Source of the DNA: Paenibacillus sp. MBLB1832
GTDB lineage: Bacteria; Bacillota; Bacilli; Paenibacillales; NBRC-103111
NCBI RefSeq assembly: GCF_032271945.1
Contig: NZ_CP130319.1
Location: 4,669,001 to 4,733,000, forward strand
Direction: 5' to 3'
Length of the DNA: 64,000 bases
A program made the position numbers and the translations under genes. Below, piece after piece: positions 44,387 to 53,361 of the stretch (position 1 is the stretch's first letter; each line of letters starts with the position of its first letter). The notes under the pieces are model-generated. The model was given only the letters and a program-made list of their open reading frames with translations. It did not search any database and was not told where the DNA came from.

Positions 44387-44578
44387 TTAAGGAATATGAA
44401 CAACTGCGATTTTATCAATTGGGAAAAAGAAGATAGTACCGTTATTAGCTGCTAGAACAGCATTTCCATTTTCAATACCAAGAAATCTTCCTGTATGATT
44501 TGGTGTAGTACCTGCATGAATTGTAATAACAGTACCAAGGCTGATGCGAGCCAATGTAGCAAATACAGAGCAACTCAT
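44387..44578 (-). CDS. Small beta-rich protein, DUF2642-like
   Basis: 63 residues with GGGAGG ahead of the ATG and a terminator behind it. The pattern LGTVITIHAG, HTGRFLGIENGNAVLAANNGTIFFFPIDKIAVVHIP looks like a small Sm-type barrel, similar to DUF2642 proteins that occur in spore-formers. The assignment is by pattern only. No signal peptide is evident; a spore-coat link is possible but not shown. Confidence 0.5.
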   Translation of the reverse strand: MSCSVFATLARISLGTVITIHAGTTPNHTGRFLGIENGNAVLAANNGTIFFFPIDKIAVVHIP

Positions 44579-44869
44579 TGTGTTTTCCTCCCTTCAATCT
44601 TTATACGATATCGTATGCTAGTTTGCGATGATTGGTATAGACGAATGAAGAATACGCTGCGAATATTTTAAGAACCCAGGTCGGAATTCGAGAGATTGCG
44701 TGGGTGGGCTCAGGGCGAACATCACCTGCTGAAAGGTGATTTTTCATCACTTCAGAGACTTCAAAGTGGGCTTGGAGTGCTGTAGTGATGTTTTTCAACA
44801 CTATAGCTGTAGGGGAGGCATCTGTGGGGGACGGGGGCTTGGGGACTGCGTTGGTAGGTCGCAAACAAG

Positions 44870-44967
44870 CTACATTCGCACAACTGTCGCGTTGAGAGTG
44901 CCACTTTGGGAGGCTCGCAGCCACTTTACAAGTTATTCTCTTCCGAGCCTCCCATTTCGGGAGGCTC
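44870..44967. repeat. Hairpin minisatellite remnant, 51-bp period
   Basis: GGGAGGCTC recurs at 44908 and 44959, 51 bases apart. At 44945-44967 it forms a perfect hairpin: stem GAGCCTCCC, loop ATTTC, stem GGGAGGCTC. The unit before it is degenerate (GAG, TGCCAC, TTT in place of the left arm and loop) but still alignable. Confidence 0.7.
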
Positions 44968-44979
44968 AGCCTGCAACGC

Positions 44980-45022
44980 AAAAAAGCCCCTCTATCTCCA
45001 TAGAACTTTGAGTTAGAGGGAC
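44980..45022 (-). terminator. Terminator of the DndB-like gene pair
   Basis: On the minus strand GTCCCTCTAACTC pairs with GATAGAGGGGC, followed by six T. It lies 11 bases beyond the stop. Confidence 0.8.
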
Positions 45023-45033
45023 TCTCTATGATT

Positions 45034-46209
45034 TTAAGCAGTAGATTCTTCTTCTGAATTAGCAGCGGAATCCGTGCCTTCGAGGAAGAATTGGACGAGC
45101 TTCACGTGCTTTTTCAGTGATTTTTCATGAATCAGATTGATCTTGCCATTATCCAAAGAACCGAATACATAAATCAGTTCTTCGTTATCATGGGACCAAT
45201 CGAAGCCTTCCAACAACTGCAAGCATTGCGTCCACTCCTCGTTGTATTCCCCATTCGGGAACAAGAAGCGGTTCGCATACAAGGCGATACTCTCTTGAAT
45301 CACACGATTCGCGGAGGTATACTGTGCGAGCCCTGGTTGCTCCGGCATCATCGGAAGCAGCGTGTTAAAGAACTGGTGCAAAATTTCTACATAGGTCGAA
45401 GGGTCATGACGAATTTTGCGCTGCAGCTCATACGAAGGCTGCATTCTGCCAGAGAACAGCATTGTCGCAGTTGCATACAACCAGCTGAAACATGTAAAGT
45501 TGCGGTTAAAGGAGGTCAAATTACTTCTTTGCTCCACACCAGCCGCTTTCAGATACACATTGTGATCAACGACCTGCTGAATAACAAGGTTAAGCGGATC
45601 GATTGAGTCGAAAGAGTGACCAAGTTCTTTGCTCACCAGCTGAACCTTCGAGTTAATGTCACCGAACAGCTGCTGCTCTTCTTCTTCGGTAAGGCCGATA
45701 TAGATTTGCACCGCCAGCTGCGTTTCCATCAAATCAAGACGTCTACCTTCCAGCTGATTAATCGTGCCCTCGGTATCTTCTACCTCTTGCTTAATATCGG
45801 CGTCATCGGCAAACTTCCGCTGCTTGATTTTGAGAATTGCCAGCTTTTTCTCGAAACGGCGAACTTCTTTCTGCATCTGATCATTCACATAGCCTAGGGC
45901 AAGAATACGATGCTGTCCATCAAGAATGGAAAGCTTCGAGCCGTGCCGCAGAACGAACTCTTTGGCACCTTTGGACAGCTGGTTCACTTCACGCAGCGAT
46001 AGGGTAACAGGACCGAAGAAGACATGATCCAGTTCACGCTCCTGCAAATAAGTCGAAATCTTCCGGCGCTGCATGTTACTCAACTTCCGCTGGACCATCG
46101 GATCAATCATCGTATAGTTAAGAAGATCCTGAACGCGCAAAGCGACGGTCGCGAGACCGAACTTCTCGCAGAAAGGATGAATGGTCATTTTTAGGCGTAA
46201 TCCTTCCAT
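45034..46209 (-). CDS. DndB-like DGQHR-domain protein, second of a tandem pair
   Basis: 391 residues. The signature DGQHRILALGY is at 97-107 and the second conserved block QQLFGDINSKVQLVSKEL near 190, as in DndB and related DGQHR proteins (a ParB-like fold). A charged helical insert lies between them (about 110-165). DndB regulates DNA phosphorothioation in dnd systems, but no dndA, C, D or E gene is nearby. Its ATG shares a base with the stop of the paralogue upstream (TAATG), so the two are translationally coupled. The C-terminus is acidic. Confidence 0.78.
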   Translation of the reverse strand: MEGLRLKMTIHPFCEKFGLATVALRVQDLLNYTMIDPMVQRKLSNMQRRKISTYLQERELDHVFFGPVTLSLREVNQLSKGAKEFVLRHGSKLSILDGQHRILALGYVNDQMQKEVRRFEKKLAILKIKQRKFADDADIKQEVEDTEGTINQLEGRRLDLMETQLAVQIYIGLTEEEEQQLFGDINSKVQLVSKELGHSFDSIDPLNLVIQQVVDHNVYLKAAGVEQRSNLTSFNRNFTCFSWLYATATMLFSGRMQPSYELQRKIRHDPSTYVEILHQFFNTLLPMMPEQPGLAQYTSANRVIQESIALYANRFLFPNGEYNEEWTQCLQLLEGFDWSHDNEELIYVFGSLDNGKINLIHEKSLKKHVKLVQFFLEGTDSAANSEEESTA

Positions 46210-47375
46210 TAGCTCACATCCTCCTTATTCGCAAAACTTGCTTTATAAGCCTCGGCATCACTGATAAGGAAGGCATTCTGATCTTGATAGAAGCTCTTAA
46301 TAAAGTTGTAGGCCTTCATGATCCGCGTCCGTCTAGGCAAGCGATCTTTCTCTTCGCCAGCATAAATGCCGTTCCAATCAATATGCGGTAAAATCCGCAG
46401 CGCATGCTCGAGGGCATAGCGGTTAAAGCTGCCCGTTTTGGTCGCTTCTTCATGCATGAACAAGGCCAATGCAATCTGAATGTTCTCTGACCATACGATT
46501 TCACCTTTCGCAGGCGGAGGCAAATGTGTCAGCAATCCATTGAAATAGGCGCCAGCCAAACCAATGAGCTCTTGTAAATCTTTGTCGGCATATTGGTAGC
46601 CGTTATTACGAGCTGCTGATTTCATTCGGCCTTCAAACAAGCCAACAAGAATCTCAATCAACAGGTGATAGGAGAACAAGTATTCAGGCGATTTCCCGCG
46701 CTCGGAGAACATATCGACAGTTAGCTTCTGCATTGCAGGCGCTTTGGCAGCGAGCTCTGTTGCAGCTACGTGATAGAAACGGCGTTGATCCCGAAGCACA
46801 GCAAGGTTGCCGCCAAGTTTCCGTGGAAGCTTATTGATGTCGGAGAACAATTGGCGTTCCTGGCGCGCATTAATGTCCAGATACGTCATTGTTGAAATCG
46901 GGAACGCATACAAACGGCGAAGCTTCTCTGTAATCTCTTCCATTTTGTCATATTCGCGGCGATCCTTCGCACGTGCCATTTGGCTCTGTAACGTTTCCAT
47001 AATACGTTGGAAAGCAGCCAAACGATGCTGACCGTCGACAACGTAAAGTTTCTCAATCGGTTGAAGACGAAGGGCTTGATGCTCGTCATCATAGTACCCA
47101 GCGCCTCTCGCTGAGAAAATAATACCTGGGAAATAGATCGGCTGACGATCCTCTAAATATAAATTTACATAATCAATAAGCTTGGATAGATTACGCGGAA
47201 TAATCGCACGTTGTACTTCTAAATCTACCTCAAAGATAGAAAATAGTTTGCTAATTGGTAAGGTAGCCGCGATTGTTGCTTGCCCAAACGTCTGTCCTAG
47301 AACCCCTGGAATCTCAACGAATGAGGAAGGCTTCTGATCAGCTAACAGTTCTGATAACGAAGAAATGGCATCCAT
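46209..47375 (-). CDS. DndB-like DGQHR-domain protein, first of a tandem pair
   Basis: 388 residues with DGQHRLAAFQRI at 114-125 and RQLFSDINKLPRKLGGNLAV near 180-200. It aligns with its neighbour also at the N-terminus: FGQATIAATLPISKLFSIFEVD here against FGLATVALRVQDLLNYTMID there, each followed by VQR and a basic helix. So the two are paralogues that probably work together, perhaps as a heteromer. AAAGGGG precedes the ATG. The aminotransferase gene lies 89 bases upstream on the same strand but need not be functionally related. Confidence 0.78.
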   Translation of the reverse strand: MDAISSLSELLADQKPSSFVEIPGVLGQTFGQATIAATLPISKLFSIFEVDLEVQRAIIPRNLSKLIDYVNLYLEDRQPIYFPGIIFSARGAGYYDDEHQALRLQPIEKLYVVDGQHRLAAFQRIMETLQSQMARAKDRREYDKMEEITEKLRRLYAFPISTMTYLDINARQERQLFSDINKLPRKLGGNLAVLRDQRRFYHVAATELAAKAPAMQKLTVDMFSERGKSPEYLFSYHLLIEILVGLFEGRMKSAARNNGYQYADKDLQELIGLAGAYFNGLLTHLPPPAKGEIVWSENIQIALALFMHEEATKTGSFNRYALEHALRILPHIDWNGIYAGEEKDRLPRRTRIMKAYNFIKSFYQDQNAFLISDAEAYKASFANKEDVS

Positions 47376-47464
47376 ATGTTTACCCCTTTCAACTATAAAA
47401 TTTCTAAATTACATACGCAGACGCATGTCTCTTATTCTCCTATTTTTACCAACAAAACTCATTT

Positions 47465-48640
47465 TCATTCTAGGGAATGCAACCATTCTCCGATGCGCCT
47501 TGCTGCCTCCACTAAACGAGCCTTCTCTTGCACAAGCGCAATACGGACGAAGCCTTCCCCTTCTGCGCCAAACGCGTCACCAGGAATGACTACGACACCT
47601 GTCTGAAAAAGCATTTCCCGGGAAATTTGTCGAGACGTCCAACCTGCTGGTATGGGAGCCCAAATAAACATCGTTGCTTTCGGCGGCGTAATGACCCAGC
47701 CTGCTTCGTGCAAGGCCGAAATAAAAGCATTTCGCCTTTCCTCATAGATACCTGAGACAGAATGATCGTTCTCCATATCCTCCTCTAAAGCTGCAATACC
47801 AGCCGCCTGAACAGCACCAAAAACGCCGTAATCAATGTTCGATTTCAATGTTTTGAGTGCTTTAACCGCATCAGCATGCCCCGTGAGGAAAGCGATGCGA
47901 CAGCCTGCCATATTGAAGCTTTTGGATAGGGAATGGAATTCAACGGCAACCTCCTTAGCGCCTTCAATTTCCAAAATGCTCATCGGCTTATATCCGTCAA
48001 AAGCCATTTCGGAATAGGCAAGATCGTGTACGATAAGCAACTCGTGTTTCTTGGCATAAGCGATCAAATGCTCGAAGAAAGCACGATCTGCAACAGCAGA
48101 CAGCGGATTGCTTGGATAGTTTAGCAGGATGAATTTTGCCTTCGCAGCCACATCATCTGGGATGTCCTGTAAGCGGGGTAGAAATTGATTCTCTGCTCGC
48201 AATGGCAGCAGATACGGTTCAACGCCAGCAAGCACGAGACTTGCCGAATATATAGGGTAACCTGGATCAGGGACAATGGCAACATCCCCAGGATCACAAA
48301 GGGAAAGCGCTAAGTGAGCAAGACCATCTTGAGAACCCATTAACGTTAAAATTTCGGTTTCTGGGTTTAGTTCAACACCGAATCGATACTGATACCATTT
48401 GGCAACAGCTTCACGGAAGGCTAAGCTTCCCTCGGATGTCGGGTAACCATAATTGGCTGGGTTCTGTACAGCTTCCGTGATTGCAGCTAAAATGCGAGAT
48501 GAAGGAGGAAGATCAGGACTTCCTATACCTAAATCTATGACGTCCACCCCTTGGTTCATAACCTCGCGCTTCCATTCTGCTACTTCGGAAAATATGGCTG
48601 AGCCTAGCTGCTGCAGCCGCCTTGATCCTGTAAATGTCAT
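47465..48640 (-). CDS. Class I/II aminotransferase, LL-DAP aminotransferase-like
   Basis: 391 residues from the ATG at 48640 (GAGGAAG ahead). Fold-type I PLP enzyme: DLGIGSPDLPPSS near the N-terminus, GSQDGLAHLALSLCDPGD, DPGYPIYSASL, NYPSNPLSAVA, and the PLP lysine in EFHSLSKSFNMAGCRI. The sequence is closest in pattern to the DapL/AlaT-like subgroup, yet the substrate cannot be fixed by eye. It lies between the M50 protease gene and the DndB-like pair, all on the minus strand. Confidence 0.8.
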   Translation of the reverse strand: MTFTGSRRLQQLGSAIFSEVAEWKREVMNQGVDVIDLGIGSPDLPPSSRILAAITEAVQNPANYGYPTSEGSLAFREAVAKWYQYRFGVELNPETEILTLMGSQDGLAHLALSLCDPGDVAIVPDPGYPIYSASLVLAGVEPYLLPLRAENQFLPRLQDIPDDVAAKAKFILLNYPSNPLSAVADRAFFEHLIAYAKKHELLIVHDLAYSEMAFDGYKPMSILEIEGAKEVAVEFHSLSKSFNMAGCRIAFLTGHADAVKALKTLKSNIDYGVFGAVQAAGIAALEEDMENDHSVSGIYEERRNAFISALHEAGWVITPPKATMFIWAPIPAGWTSRQISREMLFQTGVVVIPGDAFGAEGEGFVRIALVQEKARLVEAARRIGEWLHSLE

Positions 48641-48665
48641 AGATTGCTTCCTCATTCTGTGATAG

Positions 48666-49766
48666 TTAAGATAGGATCCCGACTCCATGCACAAGTCTGA
48701 TCATATAAAGTAAGAACAAAATTAGGGCTACATACGCAGCACCGAATTTCCATCTTGTTCTCGCAGGAACGTCATAATAGTGTTCTTGGATGCCTAGGGG
48801 CGTATATTCCACTTGGACATGCAGTCCCAAATAAAATCCATCCTCTTTTTCCAATCGATCGACTTTCACTAATTGAACTTTCCTAACGAGCGCCTGCACA
48901 GGCAGATAAGCTTGTCCCTCAAATCCAATCCCTTGCCATTCCATGACTAATGTTTGGCGGCCTGCCCCTGTACCTTGCAGCTCCGAATACGTCCTATAGT
49001 CCAAATCTCGCGTGTGGTTCTCTCCAGGGATCATGTAGCTTTGCTGCAACAAATGATTGGCTGGGAACTCAAATCGTGTTGCTACTGTAACGCGTTCTTC
49101 CTTGTGACGATATCTCACATATTTCTTGTACAAATCCCAGGCAAACATCGCCCAGATGATGAAGAAAATAACCTTACTCGAAAAATAACTATCGATGTAC
49201 ACAATGACGATGAGCCCGCCAATCAAACCAAGCAACCATAACCAACGTGTTACCGCCGTCGAAATTCTCCCCCCATCCAAGGGATGAATTGGCAGTAAAT
49301 TAAATAGATTTAGATAAAATGCAGCATACGCAACTGATACGATCACGCCCGAATCCAAATATACACCGAGACCGAAGGCCGCAACGCCGCCTACGGTTCC
49401 CAAAATCGGCCCTCCAATGCCAATAAAAGCTTCTGTGACAGCATCCGTCGGATTCTTTTTCATTGTAATCAGGGCACCCAGAAAGGGTATAAATACAGGA
49501 GCCGAAACGGGAAGCCCTTTCATTTTGGCTGCAAGCACGTGACCCAGTTCATGAATGAGAATCATCACCACGATGCCAATTGCAAATGGCAGGGGAGCCA
49601 AGTACGCATAAGCCCAGATCGTAATGAACATAGAGATCACGGCGCCGCCTACTTTGCCAAATTTCAAAGCAGCCACAAGCAGCTTGCCTTGTGAGAGGAG
49701 GACGGCAAGGAAGCCGCCAATGGCTAATGGTGACTTTTTACGTGCAGGCTTCTGCTTGTCATCCAT
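48666..49766 (-). CDS. Site-2 protease family (M50) membrane metallopeptidase
   Basis: 366 residues. The zinc motif HELGH sits in a membrane segment (MILIHELGHVLAAK, about 90-104) and the third ligand is in LLPIHPLDGGRIS, near 160. About six membrane helices are visible, plus one at the C-terminus. A soluble domain of about 125 residues (about 220-345) precedes the last helix and matches nothing I know. Such proteases cut membrane-bound substrates. GTGAGGAAAG precedes the ATG. Neighbours give no hint of the substrate. Confidence 0.85.
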   Translation of the reverse strand: MDDKQKPARKKSPLAIGGFLAVLLSQGKLLVAALKFGKVGGAVISMFITIWAYAYLAPLPFAIGIVVMILIHELGHVLAAKMKGLPVSAPVFIPFLGALITMKKNPTDAVTEAFIGIGGPILGTVGGVAAFGLGVYLDSGVIVSVAYAAFYLNLFNLLPIHPLDGGRISTAVTRWLWLLGLIGGLIVIVYIDSYFSSKVIFFIIWAMFAWDLYKKYVRYRHKEERVTVATRFEFPANHLLQQSYMIPGENHTRDLDYRTYSELQGTGAGRQTLVMEWQGIGFEGQAYLPVQALVRKVQLVKVDRLEKEDGFYLGLHVQVEYTPLGIQEHYYDVPARTRWKFGAAYVALILFLLYMIRLVHGVGILS

Positions 49767-49772
49767 CTTTCC

Positions 49773-50138
49773 TCACCCTTTCGCCCAAACGTCCTCAAAT
49801 ACATCTTCCTTGAAGCCGAGGGTTACTTTATGTCCATCTGTTACAATGGGACGCTTAATTAACCTTCCGTTAGAGGCTAGCAAGGTCAGCATCTCCTCTT
49901 GCGTCATCGACGGCAGCTTGTCTTTCAAATTCATCTCTTTGTACACTTCGCCAGATGTATTAAAAAACTTCTTAATGCCAACACCGCTCAATGTCAGCAA
50001 CTCCGCTAGTTCCGCAGATGAAGGCGGTGTTTCAAATAAAGGGACTTGATCCGTGATGTCTATATTATGAGCTTTGAGCCACTTTACTGTGCTGCGACAT
50101 GTCCCGCATTTATCATAACCATACACTTTCACACCCAT
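49773..50138 (-). CDS. ArsC/Spx-family thioredoxin-fold protein (YusI-like)
   Basis: 121 residues of the ArsC/Spx family. The N-terminal YGYDKCGTCRSTVKWL contains CGTC, the CxxC pair also seen in Spx and MgsR. RPIVTDG matches the family pattern near 95. True arsenate reductases of this class need specific arginines that I cannot confirm, and Spx-type regulators have a similar size. The length and sequence look most like YusI, of unknown role. The stop is 6 bases before the M50 gene, so the two may share a transcript. Confidence 0.75.
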   Translation of the reverse strand: MGVKVYGYDKCGTCRSTVKWLKAHNIDITDQVPLFETPPSSAELAELLTLSGVGIKKFFNTSGEVYKEMNLKDKLPSMTQEEMLTLLASNGRLIKRPIVTDGHKVTLGFKEDVFEDVWAKG

Positions 50139-50230
50139 GTTGCCGTAACTCCTTTATGCGTTATGATGAAGGTAATAGAACTACTTAAAATTTTGGGCTA
50201 ATTAACAAGGAAAGTCAAGCAAATGTAAAT

Positions 50231-50258
50231 AAAAACCATCCAAAATGGCATGGTTTTT
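50231..50258 (-). terminator. Terminator of the cobalamin/rluA cluster
   Basis: AAAAACCAT and ATGGTTTTT pair around CCAAAATGGC-type bases, with T runs on both strands. It lies 6 bases past the pseudouridine synthase stop. Confidence 0.75.
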
Positions 50259-50264
50259 ATTTTT

Positions 50265-51206
50265 TCACCCTCTATTCATTAGCCACTCCTCAAGTCGAGT
50301 CAAATCTTCAGGCAAAGGGGCACGATACTCCGTCCATTCCCGCGTTCCTGGATGCACAAAGCCCAGTTGATAAGCATGCAGCGCCTGCCGTTGCAAACAA
50401 CCACTGGCCTCAAGTTCAGCTGCGAGTTCATCGTATTGGTCCAGCTTATACATTTTATCTCCAAGCAACGGATGACCTAAATGACGCATGTGCACACGTA
50501 TCTGGTGCGTGCGTCCCGTTTCCAGCCAGATGCGAACGAGCGCCGCCTGCGAGAATTGCTGAGCGACCTCATAATGCGTAACCGCCGAATACCCATCTGG
50601 ACGAACGATACGCACATGCGGTTGATCGGGATCACGGTCAATGGGCTCATTGATTGTTCCCCTTGGCGCTGCTACCGTTCCCCACACGAAGGCTAGGTAC
50701 ACTTTTTTCACAAGATGCTCGATCATCTGTTCCGAAATTTGCTGGTGAACATAAGGCGTCTTCGCGATCGCCAGGACACCTGAAGTTTCCTGATCGAGGC
50801 GATGCACAGGCCGGAAACGGCACGTAATGCCCGCTTGCTGCCAATGATACACAACGCCATTCGCAATCGTATTCGTATAATGGCCGTGTGTCGGATGAAC
50901 GATGATCCCCGCATCCTTAGCGAGAATCAGCAGATGCTCGTCCTCGTGCAGAATATGAAGAGGGAGATCCTGAGGCAAAATGTCCTCAGACTGCTCCTCC
51001 TCCATGCGAATTTCGACACGGTCGCCAGCCTTGACTTTGATATTAATGTACTGCCTCTCCCCGTTTACCGTAATCCCTCGTTCGGTCAATTTGATACGGG
51101 ATAACAGTTTGCGGGAAACCATCAATCTTTTTTGCAGCACCGTTTTCAGAATAAAGCCCTCTTCCTCTGGCGGCACTACATATACTAAAGGTTCATAATA
51201 GCTCAT
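50265..51206 (-). CDS. RluA-family pseudouridine synthase
   Basis: 313 residues. The catalytic motif [15 protein letters not shown] (active D) is near 137-151, and [29 protein letters not shown] is typical of the family. The N-terminal 80 residues look like an S4-type RNA-binding part ([22 protein letters not shown]). Which RNA is modified cannot be told; RluD-, YhcT- and YjbO-like enzymes share these features. Its start overlaps the adenosyltransferase stop by 4 bases, so it is translated from the end of the cobalamin operon, a curious neighbour. Confidence 0.85.
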   Translation of the reverse strand: [313 protein letters not shown]

Positions 51207-51772
51207 GATTTGCGTTTAAACACCTCGGCGCTGCGTACATACTCCACATCGGCAATTCCTTCACGGAAATTCGCTGTGCGGGCAATCGTAAAGAAGAAAT
51301 CCGACAATCGATTGAGATAACGACGAACCTCTGGATTAATCTCCTGCGTGCGAGCCAGCGTGACGACTAGACGTTCAGCTCTTCGGCAGACGGTTCGACA
51401 GACGTGCAATGTGGATGAAACCGTCCCTCCTCCAGGCAAAATAAAACGCGTAATATCCGGCGTCTCCGCATCATATTTATCGATCCACGCCTCCAAGGCA
51501 TCGACCATGTCCGCGGTTACCTTGTAAGGACGAAGCTCCGGCTTGAGAAGCGCCAGATCGGCTCCGCAATCGAACAATTCATGCTGCACTTGCAGTAGGT
51601 CTGGCAGTAGATCAGGGTATTTCTGCGGATCCATGAAGCTTATCGCTTGACCTACGAAACAATTCAGCTCATCCGTCGTACCGTAAGCTTCAACACGGTC
51701 GTCGTCTTTGTCAACACGACCTCCAATGACACCCGTTTGACCCTGATCGCCAGTTCGCGTATAGATTTTCAT
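51203..51772 (-). CDS. Cob(I)alamin adenosyltransferase, PduO type
   Basis: 189 residues. It transfers the adenosyl group of ATP to Co(I) corrinoids to form adenosylcobalamin or its precursors. The ATP-binding N-terminus TRTGDQGQTGVIGG and the motifs DRVEAYGTTDELNCFVG, RFILPGGG and CRRAERLVV are all present, as in PduO-type trimeric enzymes. It overlaps cobQ and the pseudouridine synthase gene by 4 bases on each side. Confidence 0.93.
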   Translation of the reverse strand: MKIYTRTGDQGQTGVIGGRVDKDDDRVEAYGTTDELNCFVGQAISFMDPQKYPDLLPDLLQVQHELFDCGADLALLKPELRPYKVTADMVDALEAWIDKYDAETPDITRFILPGGGTVSSTLHVCRTVCRRAERLVVTLARTQEINPEVRRYLNRLSDFFFTIARTANFREGIADVEYVRSAEVFKRKS

Positions 51773-53361
51773 TGGAATTTCCCTCCTTTTTTCGTACGCA
51801 TCTCAATTCGCATCATCTCATAGATTCGCTGCATATCCAGGTTTGCTCGTACATGCGCTGCCAAACGATCAAATGCGGCCTCACGGCGTTCCAGGAATCG
51901 AAGTCCCTGCGAAATCGGTAATAACCCTCTGTGCATGCGGATGTCATTCAACCAAGCTCTGCGAAAATCATCATTATGCAGAATCCCGTGAATGTAAGTG
52001 CCCCACACACGCCCGTCCTCAGACGCCGCCCCATCCGCGTGATGAGGGAGTCCATTTGCCACTTCTGTGATTTGAAAAGGTGCGCCACTTTCCTCTCTTA
52101 CATGTGTACGCCCCATGTGGATTTCGTATCCCTTAATCGGAAGCGCTTCTCCAGCGTCGGCAAAAAGCGTACTAAACCCGTGCACGCGCACGGTTCGTTT
52201 ATCCGCTGTAAAAACGGTAGCCGTCGGAAGCAGCCCCAAGCCTTGAAGCTCCTCATAATCCGATTCGTATCTACCAGGGTCGGATAAGGTTTCACCAAGC
52301 ATTTGATACCCCGCACAAATCCCTATGACGAAGCCCTTCTCCGTTCGGGCAAAAGAATGAATGCGTTCCGCTAAGCCGGACTCGCGTAAATAAAGTAAAT
52401 CCGCCATCGTATTCTTACTGCCTGGCAGCAACACCACATCAGGCTCACCCCATTCGGCAAGGTGCTCGATATAACGGAAATGAACATCGGGCTCCTCCTG
52501 CAGTGGATCGAAATCGGTGAAATTCGATAATCGAGGCAATCGCAGGACAGCAATATCCAATTGATCGGGATGCTTGCCATTGGGGGATGAAAACTTTTGG
52601 TTCTGTGCACGCTTACTATCCAGTGAAGCCGAATCTTCATCCTCAATACCCAATTGCGGCAAATACGGAATAACCCCAAGCACAGGCTTCCCCGTCCGCT
52701 CCTCGAGCCAATCAAGGCCGGGCTTCAGCAAGCTAACATCTCCGCGAAATTTATTAATAATAAAGCCCTGCACACGATCTCGTTCTTCCTGCGTCAGGAT
52801 TTCTAGTGTGCCCACAATGGATGCGAACACACCGCCACGATCAATATCCGCCACAAGAAGGACAGGCGCATCGGCCCAGCCCGCAAGCCGCATATTGACG
52901 ATGTCGCGATCCTTGAGATTGACTTCCGCTGGGCTCCCAGCACCTTCTAGAACAACAATTTCATGTTCGTTGCGCAAGCGTTCCAAAGCCTCTTTCACAA
53001 TGCCTTCCGCTTGTGATAAATACGATTCGCGATATGTTCTGGCATCCAAATCAGCATAAGGCTTGCCATGCACAACCACTTGCGCCACCATGTCCTGCTT
53101 GGGCTTCAAGAGGATCGGGTTCATATCCGTCGTGGCGATAATACGGCAAGCATCAGCTTGTACACCTTGCGCTCTGCCAATCTCTTTGCCATCCCAAGTG
53201 ATATACGAATTGAGAGACATATTTTGCGATTTAAAAGGTGCCGTCCGCCACCCATCCTCCACAAAAATACGGCAGAGCGCTGCCGTAAGAATACTTTTGC
53301 CTACATCCGAAGCTGTTCCTTGTATCATGAGGACGGACGATTTCGAAGCAGTATTATGCAC
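51769..53361 (-). CDS. cobQ: Cobyric acid synthase
   Basis: 530 residues; glutamine-dependent amidation of four side chains of adenosylcobyrinic a,c-diamide. The ATP-binding N-terminus has IQGTASDVGKSILTAALCR and PFKSQNMSLNSY. The C-terminal class I-like amidotransferase part has the nucleophile motif GFVIGICAGYQMLGE and the paired histidine in WGTYIHGILHND. It overlaps cobC by 8 bases and the adenosyltransferase by 4. Its presence implies corrin-ring genes elsewhere, or cobyrinate salvage. Confidence 0.96.
   Translation of the reverse strand: MHNTASKSSVLMIQGTASDVGKSILTAALCRIFVEDGWRTAPFKSQNMSLNSYITWDGKEIGRAQGVQADACRIIATTDMNPILLKPKQDMVAQVVVHGKPYADLDARTYRESYLSQAEGIVKEALERLRNEHEIVVLEGAGSPAEVNLKDRDIVNMRLAGWADAPVLLVADIDRGGVFASIVGTLEILTQEERDRVQGFIINKFRGDVSLLKPGLDWLEERTGKPVLGVIPYLPQLGIEDEDSASLDSKRAQNQKFSSPNGKHPDQLDIAVLRLPRLSNFTDFDPLQEEPDVHFRYIEHLAEWGEPDVVLLPGSKNTMADLLYLRESGLAERIHSFARTEKGFVIGICAGYQMLGETLSDPGRYESDYEELQGLGLLPTATVFTADKRTVRVHGFSTLFADAGEALPIKGYEIHMGRTHVREESGAPFQITEVANGLPHHADGAASEDGRVWGTYIHGILHNDDFRRAWLNDIRMHRGLLPISQGLRFLERREAAFDRLAAHVRANLDMQRIYEMMRIEMRTKKGGKFQ

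Larger units (their letters stand above)
44579..45033. other. Non-coding stretch with degenerate hairpin repeat and terminator
   Basis: About 455 bases. The right part holds one complete and one decayed unit of a 51-bp hairpin repeat and the terminator of the DndB-like operon. A minus-strand frame of 126 codons at 44601-44981 has no ribosome site and owes its length to that repeat, so I do not call it a gene. The left half shows nothing I recognise. Confidence 0.6.

Noticed and set aside
44601-44981. 126-codon minus-strand frame
   Set aside because: No ribosome site. Its first part repeats a 17-residue unit because the 51-bp hairpin repeat is a multiple of three, so the length is an artefact.
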